Assembly (NCBI RefSeq): GCF_000972845.2
Contig: NC_040025.1
Location: 16,928,126 to 16,992,125, forward strand
Reading direction: 5' to 3'
Source: Larimichthys crocea
Lineage: Eukaryota > Chordata > Actinopteri > Sciaenidae
Length of the DNA stretch: 64,000 nt
Both the position numbers and the translations under genes were made by a program. How positions within the stretch are numbered: position 1 is the stretch's first letter; every line of letters starts with the position of its first letter. Below, one piece after another: positions 32,871 through 45,300 of this stretch. The notes below the pieces were generated by a model. It was given only the letters and a program-made list of their open reading frames with translations. It had not been told where the DNA came from and did not search any database.

Positions 32871-32903
<33 letters not shown>
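32871..32903. repeat. GA microsatellite serving as the pyrimidine tract of the fignl2 acceptor
   Basis: A pure GA run on the plus strand, hence CT on the transcribed strand. It begins about 21 bases from the acceptor at 32849-32850. Length changes here would alter the splice-site pyrimidine tract. Confidence 0.9.
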
Positions 32904-32905
<2 letters not shown>

Positions 32906-32999
32906 GAGGCAGTTACAGGCTGCTGCACAATGTCTGGACAAACACTCACATGTCAACCAACCCTTTCACACAAGCTCACACAGCAACACAAACCTAAAC

Positions 33000-33156
33000 A
33001 CACACACACACACACACATGCACAGACCAGAATTCACCCACAGTATGATAGAATTACTGACCAACCTGAGAACCCTATCAGTGTAACAAAAACAGTTTGC
33101 GCTCACACACACACACACACACACGCTCACATACCCACACACACACACACGCACAC
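33000..33156. repeat. CA microsatellite cluster
   Basis: Three CA runs (33,000-33,018, 33,104-33,124, 33,136-33,156) separated by unique sequence, within the presumed fignl2 5' intron. Confidence 0.93.
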
Positions 33157-34378
33157 AGTCTGCCAAATTGACGCACACAAGGGTATTCATTATAGGCAGG
33201 CATTAAGCTGATTGTGAAGCAGCGTTCAGCCTCTAAAGAGGGCTTTCTAAATCTGCCTCACAAAAAGACTCATGCATACCATTGCTCTGTGCACTGGGGC
33301 AATAAAGACTGCATTCTTAGGAGACCAAACACTTTTGGAGCTGCCTAAGCAAAATTCAGAGGAAAGAAATGTTACCTGCCACGACAAAGTTTTACTTTTC
33401 AAGTTATCTAAATGAATACACCTGAAAACTGAGATCATAATTAATTCAGCCGACTATATTTATCTTCAAAGGTAAGGCAAAAGGAAATCTAGTTTCTCAT
33501 TCTGTTCTGGATGGAGTTGTAGATGTCATATTTCAGTCACACACGGATTAAAGACAGTTTAATCCTTCAGTTTCTATTGTTTTATTCTAATATGAAGCAC
33601 CTCTCTGAGAAAACCCATGAGATTAAAACAACTATCTGAAATTTTTGTTATTTTTCCAAACACCCATTTGGATTCATTTCAATTTTGTGGACACCAAACC
33701 ACAATTTTTTATTTAGAAGTTGCTTCAGGAAAAGTAGTTTAAAAATGAACAAATAAAGATGTAAATGGTTTGTAAATATACAGGCTCTATATATCTATTG
33801 ACAAACAACATCACACAATCAATCGTATGTCGAAAGTACTTAACAGTATTTAACAGCAACATGATGACTTTTATTGCTTTTGCACATCTATATCTGTCTT
33901 AGTATATATAAAAACAAACAATTAGTCTGCCACCACTCTTATAACATTCATATCTAAAAGAAATTACGCAATGACCACACGGCTGTCTCTGGACACCAAC
34001 AGGCTTCACATACAACACTGCCTCCGAGTACAACCCCCCTCTGCTCTAACTGACAGTCAACTTTTAACACTCAGCCCAGAATAACTGACTAAACTACAGC
34101 AGCAAACCACAGCTTCCACTTAAAACAAACACAGCTCTGTCCCTGCACAGCTCAGAGAGAGGCTGAAAGGAGAAGGCAGAGTCTGGAGGATCGGTTTGCT
34201 CAGGGAAATGTCTCATGGTCAGCAGCCAAAAAGGAGAGCTGCTACAACACACTCAGCGCCGTTTCAATCCTCTTCCAACTTCAGTCAGCCAGCGGAGCCA
34301 AGTCAAACAGCAGGGAGAAGCTGCAAGCTATGACAGCAGATCAAGACAAGAGATGCAGTAGAAGACAGGCAGCCTTAC

Positions 34379-34557
34379 CTATTCATGCCTGCATGTCCTC
34401 CATCAGATCTGAAAGCACTATGATAATCCCTGGAGCAGACCAGACTTGTGTGTACACTGCTATGCTTTTTTCCCACATATGGGACACTACTCTGCTCTCT
34501 CTCTCTCCTCTCTCTCCCTCCCTCTCTCTCTCTCTCTCTCCTCTCCCTCCCTCTCTC

Positions 34558-34589
<32 letters not shown>

Positions 34590-34687
34590 GCCAGTGACAA
34601 CAGAGTGAGCACTCAGCTCCCCTCCCCCATGAATCTCCCATCCCCCACTCCCTCCCCTCCTTCTCTCTCTTTATGCTAAAAGTATTT

Positions 34688-34690
<3 letters not shown>
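34379..34690 (-). other. fignl2: Candidate non-coding first exon of fignl2
   Basis: On the minus strand GGCATGAATAG abuts the consensus donor GTAAGG (GT at 34377-34378). This is the first strong donor upstream of the coding exon's acceptor. The exon would contain short upstream ORFs (MEDMQA and a second starting at ATGAATAG that runs across the junction), so it is non-coding for the main protein. Its 5' limit is a guess; the CT microsatellite at 34,494-34,588 may fall inside it. Confidence 0.4.
34494..34588. repeat. CT microsatellite, 95 bp
   Basis: A long CT tract on the plus strand with CCT interruptions. Together with the GA tract at 34,692-34,736 it forms an imperfect inverted pair around a roughly 100-base unique spacer. 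Confidence 0.95.
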
Positions 34691-34741
<51 letters not shown>

Positions 34742-34760
34742 GGGAGGGCAGCAGAGAGGG
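34650..34760 (-). promoter_or_regulatory. Candidate fignl2 core promoter with TATA-like box beside a GA tract
   Basis: Minus strand: a CT tract (34,692-34,736) is followed by CTTAAATACTTTTAG (about 34,676-34,691), a weak TATA-like element, about 300 bases upstream of the candidate exon donor. GA/CT tracts are common beside promoters. There is no direct evidence of initiation. Confidence 0.25.
34692..34736. repeat. GA microsatellite, 45 bp
   Basis: A pure GA run on the plus strand, complementary to the CT tract about 100 bp to its left. It is capable of triplex (H-DNA) or long hairpin pairing. Confidence 0.96.
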
Positions 34761-35019
34761 TGGGGGGACTGACCAATCATGCTCTGAGGGAGAGAGAGAG
34801 GGCGATCATACTGAAGCTTGGACACAGAGGATAGCGGAGAGAGAGAGAGTTTGGTTAGAGGGGAATGACCAGGTTTTGGTTTGCCCTGTGAGGATTAAGA
34901 AAGAGCTGAAGGAACAGTGGTCAGATTGTGATGAAAACATGCAGGAACAATCTCTTATTTCTTCTCTGACTTCACGGGCAGACAATGAGAAGAAAAAATG
35001 TAGCAATTTACTCGTTATT

Positions 35020-36085
35020 TATCACTCATGAAAAAGTAATTACACCACCTAACTAATTACTTGACAGCAGAAAAACTTTTTTCGTTACTTTGCTCAGCTC
35101 CTCCAAAGATGTCTCAAACATCTCTGAAGCTGCCATAAGTCACATTTTCAGTATGTAACTTAACTGGAAACAGAAAACACTTTGGAGGTATTTACAGATT
35201 GACAGCTAGCACAGCCCCTGGTGATTGATCTAGCACTCTAGTCCTGTCCTCACATTTTTTTAAATGGTTTATACCGACGTCCATGCAAGACACGTATATA
35301 AAGTGTGTGTTTTTACTTTACACTTGTCTGACGATTCTTTTCCTTCAGCAAAAGGTTACCTGCAATCAGCTATCAGAGCTAGTCCTCGAAGCCATGTGGG
35401 AATAGACGATTCTGCAGTGAACACAAAATTCTAGCCTAGTAACATTAATTTTCCAACTTACATAACTAACATAAATAACATTTTGCAATGTTGCTCTCTT
35501 GCATTAAACTGTAGCCAAAATGTAGCAGAGGGAGGCAGGCAGCAGATATCTGAGCGCATTTTGGATTTTATGAACTAACTGGGAAGCACAAACTGGTCAT
35601 CAAACAAGATGTGTTGTGTGTGAAATTTCTCTCACAAAAATAAACTTTGGTAATGCAACAAATTTAAGGAACCACGTTAACTATGTTCATCCTTGCTAAC
35701 GTCTGCAGCCATAAAGAATACAGCAAGCCTGCTTGTATTAATTCATACTTTTTCAATGAAAAAGTAGATCTGTGCACTAATACAGGAAATTGAAGATGCA
35801 TTACATCAAGATGCATTCAGAAAATGACAGGTAAATCATAATTGAGTTACCTTTTTGTGGGGAAGCCAACCACATCATTCCCCAATGAGTCCAGTCTGTC
35901 CATTGAACACACATAGCTGAAATTCAACTTCCTATCCAACTCCTGGTAAGAGAGCAAACAAGCCAAGCTCCTCAAAAGTGTGAAAGTAACGAAGCATTAC
36001 TGGGATTAGTAACTATTATATCATTAATTTCAAGCTGTAATCCATTCTAATACACTTTTTATTACTAAATAACTAACCTCATTGT
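35020..36085. mobile_element. Possible decayed hAT-type non-autonomous element
   Basis: The left part has AAAAAGTAATTACACCACC and AACTAATTACTTGAC. The right part has GTGAAAGTAACGAAGCATTA then GTAACTATTA and TGTAATCC. These resemble the AGTAACGCGTTACT-type ends of common fish hAT-like repeats. Ends, target duplication and orientation are unclear. Confidence 0.3.
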
Positions 36086-39000
36086 TGTAACACTGATGAT
36101 GACAACAATAAATATCACACACATAATAAAGGGAGGATTCTAGGCCTTGTATTGTTTGTCTTTTTGGGTGACAAGGTGTCTGGCAACTTTTCCAAGAAAA
36201 CAAATCCAAAACTTAAACACGCAACAGTTCTAGTAAACACCACAAGAAATAGTGTTAAATACATTTGATGTGTTTATGATCCAATATTCATGTCACTCAG
36301 ATGTTTAGAGCTCCATCTATCCCGTGGTCAGGTGCTGTTCCAGTTTCATTTACTTGCTCTTCACACACAGCTGTCAGGCTGTTTTTAGCGCCACACTAAG
36401 GGCCCAGTCATCTCCTCCTGTTACACGGAGCCACCAGTCCAGTCAAGCTTCCCTGTTGTGCTGCCGCAAAAGCTACAGGATACCACCCCCACACACAGTC
36501 CACCCCAAATATTCATATACAAGTGAGCGCATAGAATGAGTGGACCAGCTGAAAATAGAGAGGGACATTGTGATCATATGTTTGGTGTCCAGAGCATCCA
36601 ATGCACTTCAACATGTGACAGTATTACGGAAGGTCTTTGTCGTCATAGCTGCCTGGAGGTCTGCTGACATTAAATGAATCATCCTGTACTGTAACCATGC
36701 TAGTCCATGATGTTATCTGGTAATAAGGGATGGGCATTTTAAGTAGTTTCCTTATTTGAGTACTTGCATTCAATTATTATCACTGTACGGACTGTTGAGA
36801 TTAGCCTAAATGGAAAACCATATAAACCAACATTAAGATGTTGCAATAATTCTGTGGCTAGTTTACCCTTTCAGCTGCAGCCACATCAACAAACTTTGTT
36901 TCTGGGTTGACCAACAACAGAATGCAAGTGCAATTTGAGCATGAATCAAGTAATGAGTGACTGAAAATGTTCAAAATTATTTTTGCTATATAGAAAAAAG
37001 TTACATTTATCATTGAAGGATCCCTTTTTTGGTATCTCCATAGTTTTTGCTATCATTCCTATTGGTAATATTAACATTATACTTATTAGTAAAATTTATT
37101 CTAAAAAAAAAAAAGACTAAATGAGTCACAAGATAAAATGGTAAATGATAAAGTAAACTATGAAATTCTTACCCAAACACACCATTATATTATAAACAGA
37201 CCAACTTCCTAGTTTTACTTTGACCTCCCTTGACGTGCAGTTTCCTGTCCAATGATGCGCTTGTTTTCAACTTACCTGATCGCCCGACCGCTTGTGTTTC
37301 TTGCCATGTCAGACTTGTCTCGTAACAATGTCAGCGTGTTCCTGGGTGTCAGCAATTACTATAGTGAGTATAGTGTTATAACAGATAGAACTGATGGCCC
37401 AACTTGTAATAATCTGCAATTATTCTTTTTTGAAAAAAGTCTCTTGTTAGTCATGTGGGCTGAACTATTTTAGGAGATGCCCCAGTGGTCAGTGACATGG
37501 CTCAAATTGGAATGTAGGGCAATAAACCCATTGGAGGAAACGCTGCAACTCATTAGAGTGGTTACAAAACTCAACACACCCAGTGAGTCCTAGTTCAGGA
37601 CCACAATTAGAGTCCTTAATGTTTTCCCTAATATGGGATCCTCAATAGATTTGCTAATGGTGTCTCTGTGGGGGGTTAGGTGAGGGTACGGTTGAGTAGG
37701 GATGTTCAAAGCAGACAACTCTGGCGCTCTCTCTATCACTCTATTGCCTTATTAGTGCTGAGGCAGCAGTGTGTGGACACAGGCAGCCTGCTGAGCCCAG
37801 CACTACTGAAGCACAAAGACTTCAGGGCCCCAGGACATGAGACGAGCCAAAAAACTGAGAAAAATAAGACTGAAAGAAAGTTTAAATGAGACAGAGCAGG
37901 TATGCCTGCTCAGACTAGTTCCTGTGTCACATGAGTGATTTTGACAGGTGTCAAAAAAGATCCCGCCCCCTCCTCTGACATGCATTAAGATATTTCTGCA
38001 GGCTTGTGACAGCTCAGACTCCACAAATATTCAGAGGACATTCAGTCCCGTGGACATCGGGGGACATGGGTTACTGTCAGGGGCAGTAGGTGCCTGGTGG
38101 TTGGAGGTTAATGGAGAGATATGAGAGGCAGACAAAAGAGCCATGGCAGGCTGAAAATGACTCTTGAATGGACAGAGGGTGCAGGTCAACGCGCTAGTGT
38201 TTGACCTAATACTCTGGGGCATGTCAACTCAACACCTCTGTTCAGCAGGTTGTTCGCCCCAACGATGAACTGTGTTAGCGGGTCAGCTGGTTTCATCGAG
38301 CCAAACTGATGAATCAGGCTTATATTTAATTAAGTTAAATGAAAATATGCATGCACCACAACAGTGCAGGGTGATTAGATAAGCATAATATAATGCTTAA
38401 TGGCTGTATGGACATAGTTTCTCATCTGAAAGGTGGTGAGTCAAAGTTGTAGATCTACTTGGAAAGTACCGTAGAGCAGTCTTCCTGTACATCACACCTG
38501 ACAACACTGTCTTAGGCAAAGTCACTTTTTAACTGCATAATTGTAACAGCTAGAGTGCAGACAGGCCATGTGTGTAAGAACAGTGATGGTGTAGCCTAGC
38601 TGTCATGTATGCATAGTGAGGATGGGTGGATTATAAATACAAATAGGGACGTGGTGATGAATATATTTTCAGTTAATCACATTATGCGTCTCACACCACT
38701 CGAAAAACTGGAAACACACGGCCCAAAAATGTATTTAAATAATGTAACCAGTGACCTGTTTGCATTCATAGCATCTTACACAAAAATAGGTTCTTTATTA
38801 CGAGCTGTTGGGCCAATGAATTTATTATTTGTTCCTACGTTTCTAACAAATACTTAGCTGAAGCTATGTATTGCTCACAGTCAAAATAACTACGAACATG
38901 AAGTCTGATTGAGGTATTTTAATAGAAAAAAAATAGAATTGTTACATTTAGAGAAAAAACAGTGATCAACATTTTATGCTAAAACAGCTAATCAATAAAA

Positions 39001-42000
39001 TGATCGACAGATGAATGAAAATAAATGTTTATTGCTGCCCTAGTTGTGTGAGTGACATATGTGCAAAAAAACTTTGCAGACTTTCAGAAAGATCACGATT
39101 ATCAGTGGAACAGCAACGATTTGTCCAGCGAACATAAAAACTAGTGCACCTATGTTATAAAAGTTCATAGACACTGTAACTGATTGTAGTTAACCATTAA
39201 GGTTGTAGGTTTGGGAATCTGAAATGCTGTATATGAACTGAGTGGACCAGACCTCAGGTATGAGACTTAGGGTCTGACCTCAGGAGACTAATTGTTTCCA
39301 GGACTGTGTGAACTGGCCAAACCAAAGCACTACTTAAGAGAAACTAAACATCCACATTTAAACACGCAGGCTTTCAAGCAGAAAAAAATACCAGACAAAT
39401 TTTGCACATTTTGTTTTTCAAAACACATATTACATGCAATTTCCTGTATTACCCCTCCTGTGACAGCATCCCAAAGCTCAGTGTAGCTCAAAGTTCTGCC
39501 TCTGTGCTTTTACATATCTACAAACAATCCACAAATGGTATGTGTTGGTAGTGATAATCAGTTCCAGGCTCCCAAGGTTGGACTATATCATTTCATTAGC
39601 ACAGAGGAGCGAGTGCAGGGGCTTTAGCTGAGATTAGGGCAGAGTAGGAAACTCTACCCTAGCCCCAGTTGCCCTGAAGAGGGCTGGTTGAGCAGTGGAG
39701 GAAGGGACAAAGTCTGGGTGTGTGTGTGTGTGTATAAGAAAGACGGACTAAGGGGGAGGTCAGCAGGATTATTAGTGGGAGGTTCAGCTGTTTATTATTC
39801 CAATTCTATCTCTAACAGCTGAAAATTGGGAGAATTAGGCGGCAGCCCTGAGCAACCTGGGGATCAATGCAGAAGGGTTAAACCCTGTGGCATGGCTCCA
39901 CACACTGACAGCGCGCACAGATACTGACGCAGCACATACACACACACACACCACAGAGGTCATTCACAAAACTTAACAGACACATCAGATTTACCGCTCT
40001 GAAGTGATAAGACACTCACAGACTTCACAGGTCGATGAATAGCTTCACACTTCAGACGCGGGTGAGCGTTTGAAAAACATAAGGCTGTGTTAGTTGGCTG
40101 CTAAAAGCTTGAGGTTTTGTCGAAATCCCATTGAGTTTCCTCTTTCAAGCCAGAGCCTCAAACACAAACTGAAGTCTCTTGATTCTGTATTTGTAGCATT
40201 CACAGAGAAACTCTTTTCATTTTGCGTTTATGCTGCCAATTATGACCTGTGAGCAGATGACCAGAGAAAGACGGCTGAGCAAGCTCGTTAAACACTTCAG
40301 ATCCATCCAGCTATCTGCCTCTCAATACATCCTTTGCACACATGGACTTTCTCTGTTATATACACTGTTGGCATGTGCTTGTAATGTCAGAGGTTCTCTT
40401 GTCACGTCCATGCATGTTGCTAATCTGGAGAGGGACATGTGGCCATGGGAACTGGGAAACCTGAACTTTCCACACCATGCAGGCACGCACTCTGAGGGCA
40501 TGGAAACAGGTCTTTGGACATATGGAGGTTAAGGAGTTGAATTTAGATTTTAAAGGGCTTCTAGCTGTTTCAAATTACAATCTGTGTGGGCATTTTGTGT
40601 TGTAGGAAACAGGTATGGCTACAGATAGACAAACCAGAGGAGATAAAGGAGAGATGTTCTCCATCCTGAAACAGTCAAACATTAACTCCAGATGTGGAGA
40701 TCTTCACAACAGCTCTGTGGATCAATTATACTGTTTGCTGGCACTTGGATGATAGTTTGTAACCCCATTTGTGTTGATTTACAATGAAAAGAGCTAAAAT
40801 AACAGACAAAGAAAAAGCACTTATAGAGTGCTCATGGGATTATTCCTTAATGTTAACAGTAGATTAAAAGCTATTAAAGACTGTGTGCATCCTTTCAGCC
40901 TGCCAACTTCAAGCTGTAATTAAAGACTGCGAGCTAATCTACTAGCTACAGGACACTAGTTATTGTCCATTAGACACTAAAAGTGATTTAACCTCAAGAG
41001 TTACCTCAATTCAGCTCCAACCACTGAACACACAAGTGTAATGCATATATGCCATATTCCCCTTGAAACAACAGAGGCACACTTTTAGTAAAATAAAAAA
41101 AAATCATTGCTGCATCTAATGACTACTTCTGCAGAGGCACACTTCTGTTTATGTCCTACAAATGAGGGCAGGTTGATCAAAAATGATAACCGATGCAAAA
41201 CAGAACCTTGCTTACTGAGGCAAGTTGTTACTTGATGCTACAAGTCATTGACATTAATTTGCAAAAATGCTTACTTAATGAAGATGATTTCCTTAAATAA
41301 TGGCATTCATTTATTCACTGTGAATAGGTCAGCTGCAAATTGCATGAATGTATTCATTATTTCTAATATCTTCCAATGGATTGCCTCATTTGGCATAAGG
41401 CTGAACAATGACTCACGGAGCATGCACTTTCAGCCTACTCAGCTGGTTGAAAGAAACTTTATCCTTGGAGTTATTCACAGTCATACAAGTGTTGCAAATA
41501 GCAGCCAAACAGTAGAAAACTAATTCAGAAAACTGACAACGGAGCAGACTTTAATGACAAGCACCTACTGTCGCTTAAAAAAGTGACAATCTTGTGACCT
41601 TGCTACTGCAGTTTGTGGCAGTTATGCGTTAATTATCACAAATGAGAAAAACTCACTGTTAACTGAGATAAACTGGTCTCTGGATTGTTTTCTGTAAAAT
41701 AATTTATAGCATATTGATCAAATTACCTCTGTCTGGTCACTGGAGTGGTATGTGTTAATAAAATCTCACTTAATTACAGCTCAGTCACCATCCTCTCAAA
41801 CAAGGAGCTATTGATAGATGTGTTTGTGGCAGAAAAGACTTCGAGATAATTGATTGTAAATTGATTTAATTTTAAAAAGACAATTCATATATGAAAGCCA
41901 GGCATGAAGGAAATCAATGTTCGCCATCTACATGCAAAATAAAAGAGTGTGAGCAAGTGCATCCAGTAACCATCAGTTTTACTGGTAGAAAATATAGAAA

Positions 42001-42350
42001 ATGTGAGTTTTATAAATTAGAGGTTGTTTGTGTGCCTGCAGCCATTTGTGCGCACATGTACATACTGCTCAACAAGCTCACACATATGATGATGAACTTT
42101 GCTGAGTTAGATGGAATAAATCACGTGTAACCACTCCAATTTTCTTTCAGCTCTGGCTTTTTAAATTTTGTAATGACTGAGAATATAGTTCATTTCCAGC
42201 TCAGAATTGGTCTGGCTCAACCTCTGGAAAAGGAATTAGTTTCCTCTTACGTGATTGTCACAGACTCCAATAGCTCTTGTTGGTCTATTGGTCCCTCTAT
42301 TTTCTCCTCCATCAACAGAGGTTGGTAGGGAGCTAATGGCTATTCTCCAC
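36086..42350. other. Gene-free intergenic sequence, 36.1-42.35 kb
   Basis: Mostly AT-rich, with short GT/CA runs (39,717-39,732 and 39,938-39,950). Near 36,727 the string AGGGATGGGCATTTTAAGTA recalls a hAT terminal motif. None of the open frames (all 100 codons or fewer) shows a family match or splice context. Confidence 0.5.
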
Positions 42351-45300
42351 TCCTTATTAAACCTTTTCTCCAGGGTCTAGCTCGTGCCCAGTGTTCAGGG
42401 AAACAGGGCAACAGAGCGGGGCATGGCTCACCGGGGTGTCTTTTCTAGTGTCCAGCCTGTTGGAGAAGACCTGGACAAAGCAAGAAGCCTGGTGAAAGCT
42501 GCCTGTTGTCCACCTAATCCTAGCTGTGGCCCCGTCTCCATTGACAACGCAAACCCGGACAATGGTCTCTTTCAAGAGTCGTTCTCTTCACTGACACACT
42601 GACATAGCAACAATAGAAGAAGACACTTAAGGAATGGAAAACCTTGTCCATGATCACACATGTGCTTTCTTTACAAATGATACAGGAAGAAAAGTGCATC
42701 TGTAAATGACAAATGTCAAAAATAAATAGAGTTTTCTTCTGAGAAAAGGTGCTGGGAGCCGAAGTGTGAAGCCACAGGCACATGAGATCACTCTTCCATA
42801 TCTTCACTGATGAATGCAATAAACAGTAGCCTAAGATAGCCACTTGTACCAGACCACAGGGTGAAATAGGCTTCACTGCGTGGTCTGGTATAAAATGATT
42901 TCCCTTCTTCGAGATCAGCTTTTCTCGCCTTGCTTTTTTCCTTTCCTTTGAGCACATTTGCTGACCAACAGAAAAGGAAGATGAATGCTTCCATTTTAGA
43001 TGCCGAGGCCCCCTTCTCTCATCTTCTTCGATCCAGATTTCACATTAAACATGTAATAGCATGCGACCCTGCAAGGCACAATTCTCATTCAGGTGGGCCA
43101 TGTTATATGAATGAGATTTGGTGAAATGCCAATATTTATGCACATACATTCGCATTCTGAGCCTCCCTCATCATTGCATCTACTTCAGTACTAAGGGAAG
43201 AGCAGCTGTCATTTCATACATCAAATTATACTGGGGAATACACACACAGATACGTGTGCACACACATGCACAAACACTAAATCCACCACAAACCACAGCC
43301 CCACTGCACTGTCCAGACACTGGTTTTCCTGTAATAAGCTTCTCGCTGCTGCTCTGTACAGCAGTATCAGCTACAGCTACAGTTGTTGGGAAGGTCATCT
43401 GTCAGAGAATGAACTAGGCTGTGGCCGTTTGGCATCCCCAGGAGGTCTGCAGAGAGAGGAGAGGTGTCTCTGAAGGACACTTTCCCTTTTCTCCTGTGCT
43501 CTAATTCAATCGTTCTGACAGGGTAGCGGTGTCCCAGTGTCTGCCAGCCCAGTAATCTCTGTGTAATTGAGTTCCCAATCAGCCATCCATCAATAATGCA
43601 TCTGGTTCCATGAGGGAAGAGACGACCACACTGCTCCGGCCCTCTGCTTGGAGGAAGGAGACAGGAATCTGCTCAGTCTGAACAGAGAGATCTATTACTT
43701 CCTGTAGATCGTTTGCTCAACTCTCTGGCTTGTATCACTCTCAAGCTACTTCAAAATTGGGATTATTATGTTATATCAGACGGTATCATGATGGTGGGTG
43801 GTTTGCAGAGCTGAAAACATTGTCTGGAACAAAGACAAACATAAAAATGTTCAGAAATCAGCCCACGTATTGATGTTACAAACATCAAATGGAATGAATC
43901 ATCAGCGATGTGTGGTTGAATGATAGAAAAAGCACACAAGGAAAAAGTCAAAGGACATGAGAGAGATACTGAAGCACGTTTCTGAAGCCCCTATTATGGT
44001 GTTTTGTGGTATGTCCATAAACACGCACACAAGGGTTCGAAGTCTACCCACACACTCCTCACTTTTCAATTGCCGGTGCATGCCAACCTATCAATTAGTG
44101 ACTAAGACCGTGGTCCTCCAAGGTTAAACTGTACAGCTGTCTGAATGATTTTCAATTATACGGCCAGGAAGCCCCCGACAGCTTGCTGGCTCCCACCTCC
44201 CTCTCTGGTCTCACAGGGTCATTTATAATACCTAACGCCTCCGTAGATAATTGTGTATCACCACCTCCACAGTGTTATCTCCATTTTCAATTTCCGATCT
44301 TGGAGCACCTGGTATCCCCCTTTTAAAACGTCCGTTTACATCTGCTCCTGTGTTATGAATAAACTGCTTTTGGTGGAACGCTTCGAGAAAAAAAAACGTC
44401 TGTCCAGTAGTGATGCACGTATGTGGTATTAGACTTTTGATAGATGTAATCCTTTGAAGGAGATTTAGTCTCGTAAAAAAACTGCTTCTTAATTTAATTT
44501 AAATGTCAGTTATCCTTTTTAAAGAATAATGAAATAAAAAATAATGTGTGATCATCTGCAGCTCCCCACATCTTGGTGACATCATGCTCCATGGGTCCCT
44601 GTTGTGCTGTCCCTTTACCCTTGGGTCTGCCAGATTAATGGCTCATTTAAGTCCCCATTACATTACATTAGCCCATTCAGCCAGCGCATACTGTACACTC
44701 TCCAGCAAATAAATCACATCATGAAAATATGAATCAATCTCAATAAGTGACTGCACATAATCTGTTTGATGTTAAAGACTATTACAAAGGTTTATCCTCA
44801 GAGTAGCAAATTACTGTCACTCACAGGGATAGACTGACTCTAATAGCTCTTGGGATATTGAAGCTATTGGCTTATCGTTGCAATGAGTCTATGAAGCTCA
44901 GGAGAATATCCTCAGTGTTACTGCTACCAGATTTCAGAAAGCCAAGTATGTCAGCGTGAGAGTGTATTACACTGGTCAGTGGTCTGAACCGATTACTGTG
45001 GTTGGCTGGTTGGGCCAAAAGTCACAAAATGCCACAAAACAGTGCTGCTTGCCCAAGCAATTTTAGAAAACCGAATCTGCGCTGCATAATAGTGTGACAG
45101 CGTGGGTTCAAGAAAATTCTGTGAATTGCAGGCATGGAAAAGGCGTAGGTGTGGTTCACACCACACACCAACACACACAACAACACCGTTCCCAGCTGGA
45201 GGTTAATTCAATCCCAGCCTGTTCCATTTTGAGGCTGCTGTCAGGCTCCGGCCTGCAGTGTGACATTGTGAGGGAGAGGTAATTACATTTTGGTCCAGTC

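Larger units (their letters stand above)
32849..34378 (-). other. fignl2 upstream intron (presumed)
   Basis: The sequence lies between the acceptor of the first coding exon and the donor GTAAGG at 34,373-34,378. It holds a GA tract and CA clusters. Otherwise it is plain AT-rich DNA with a less AT-rich block at 33,980-34,340. Confidence 0.45.

Noticed and set aside
33000..33156. Regularly spaced CA runs considered as a repeat array of CRISPR type
   Set aside because: Eukaryotic dinucleotide microsatellites; no conserved repeat-spacer structure anywhere in the window.
34375..34776. Open frames of Ser-Leu or Arg-Glu repeats on both strands
   Set aside because: They are translations of the CT and GA microsatellites.
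44030..44045. GGGTTCGAAG resembling a tRNA B box (another at about 49,226)
   Set aside because: No matching A box or cloverleaf around either copy; no tRNA gene or tRNA-derived SINE head is visible.
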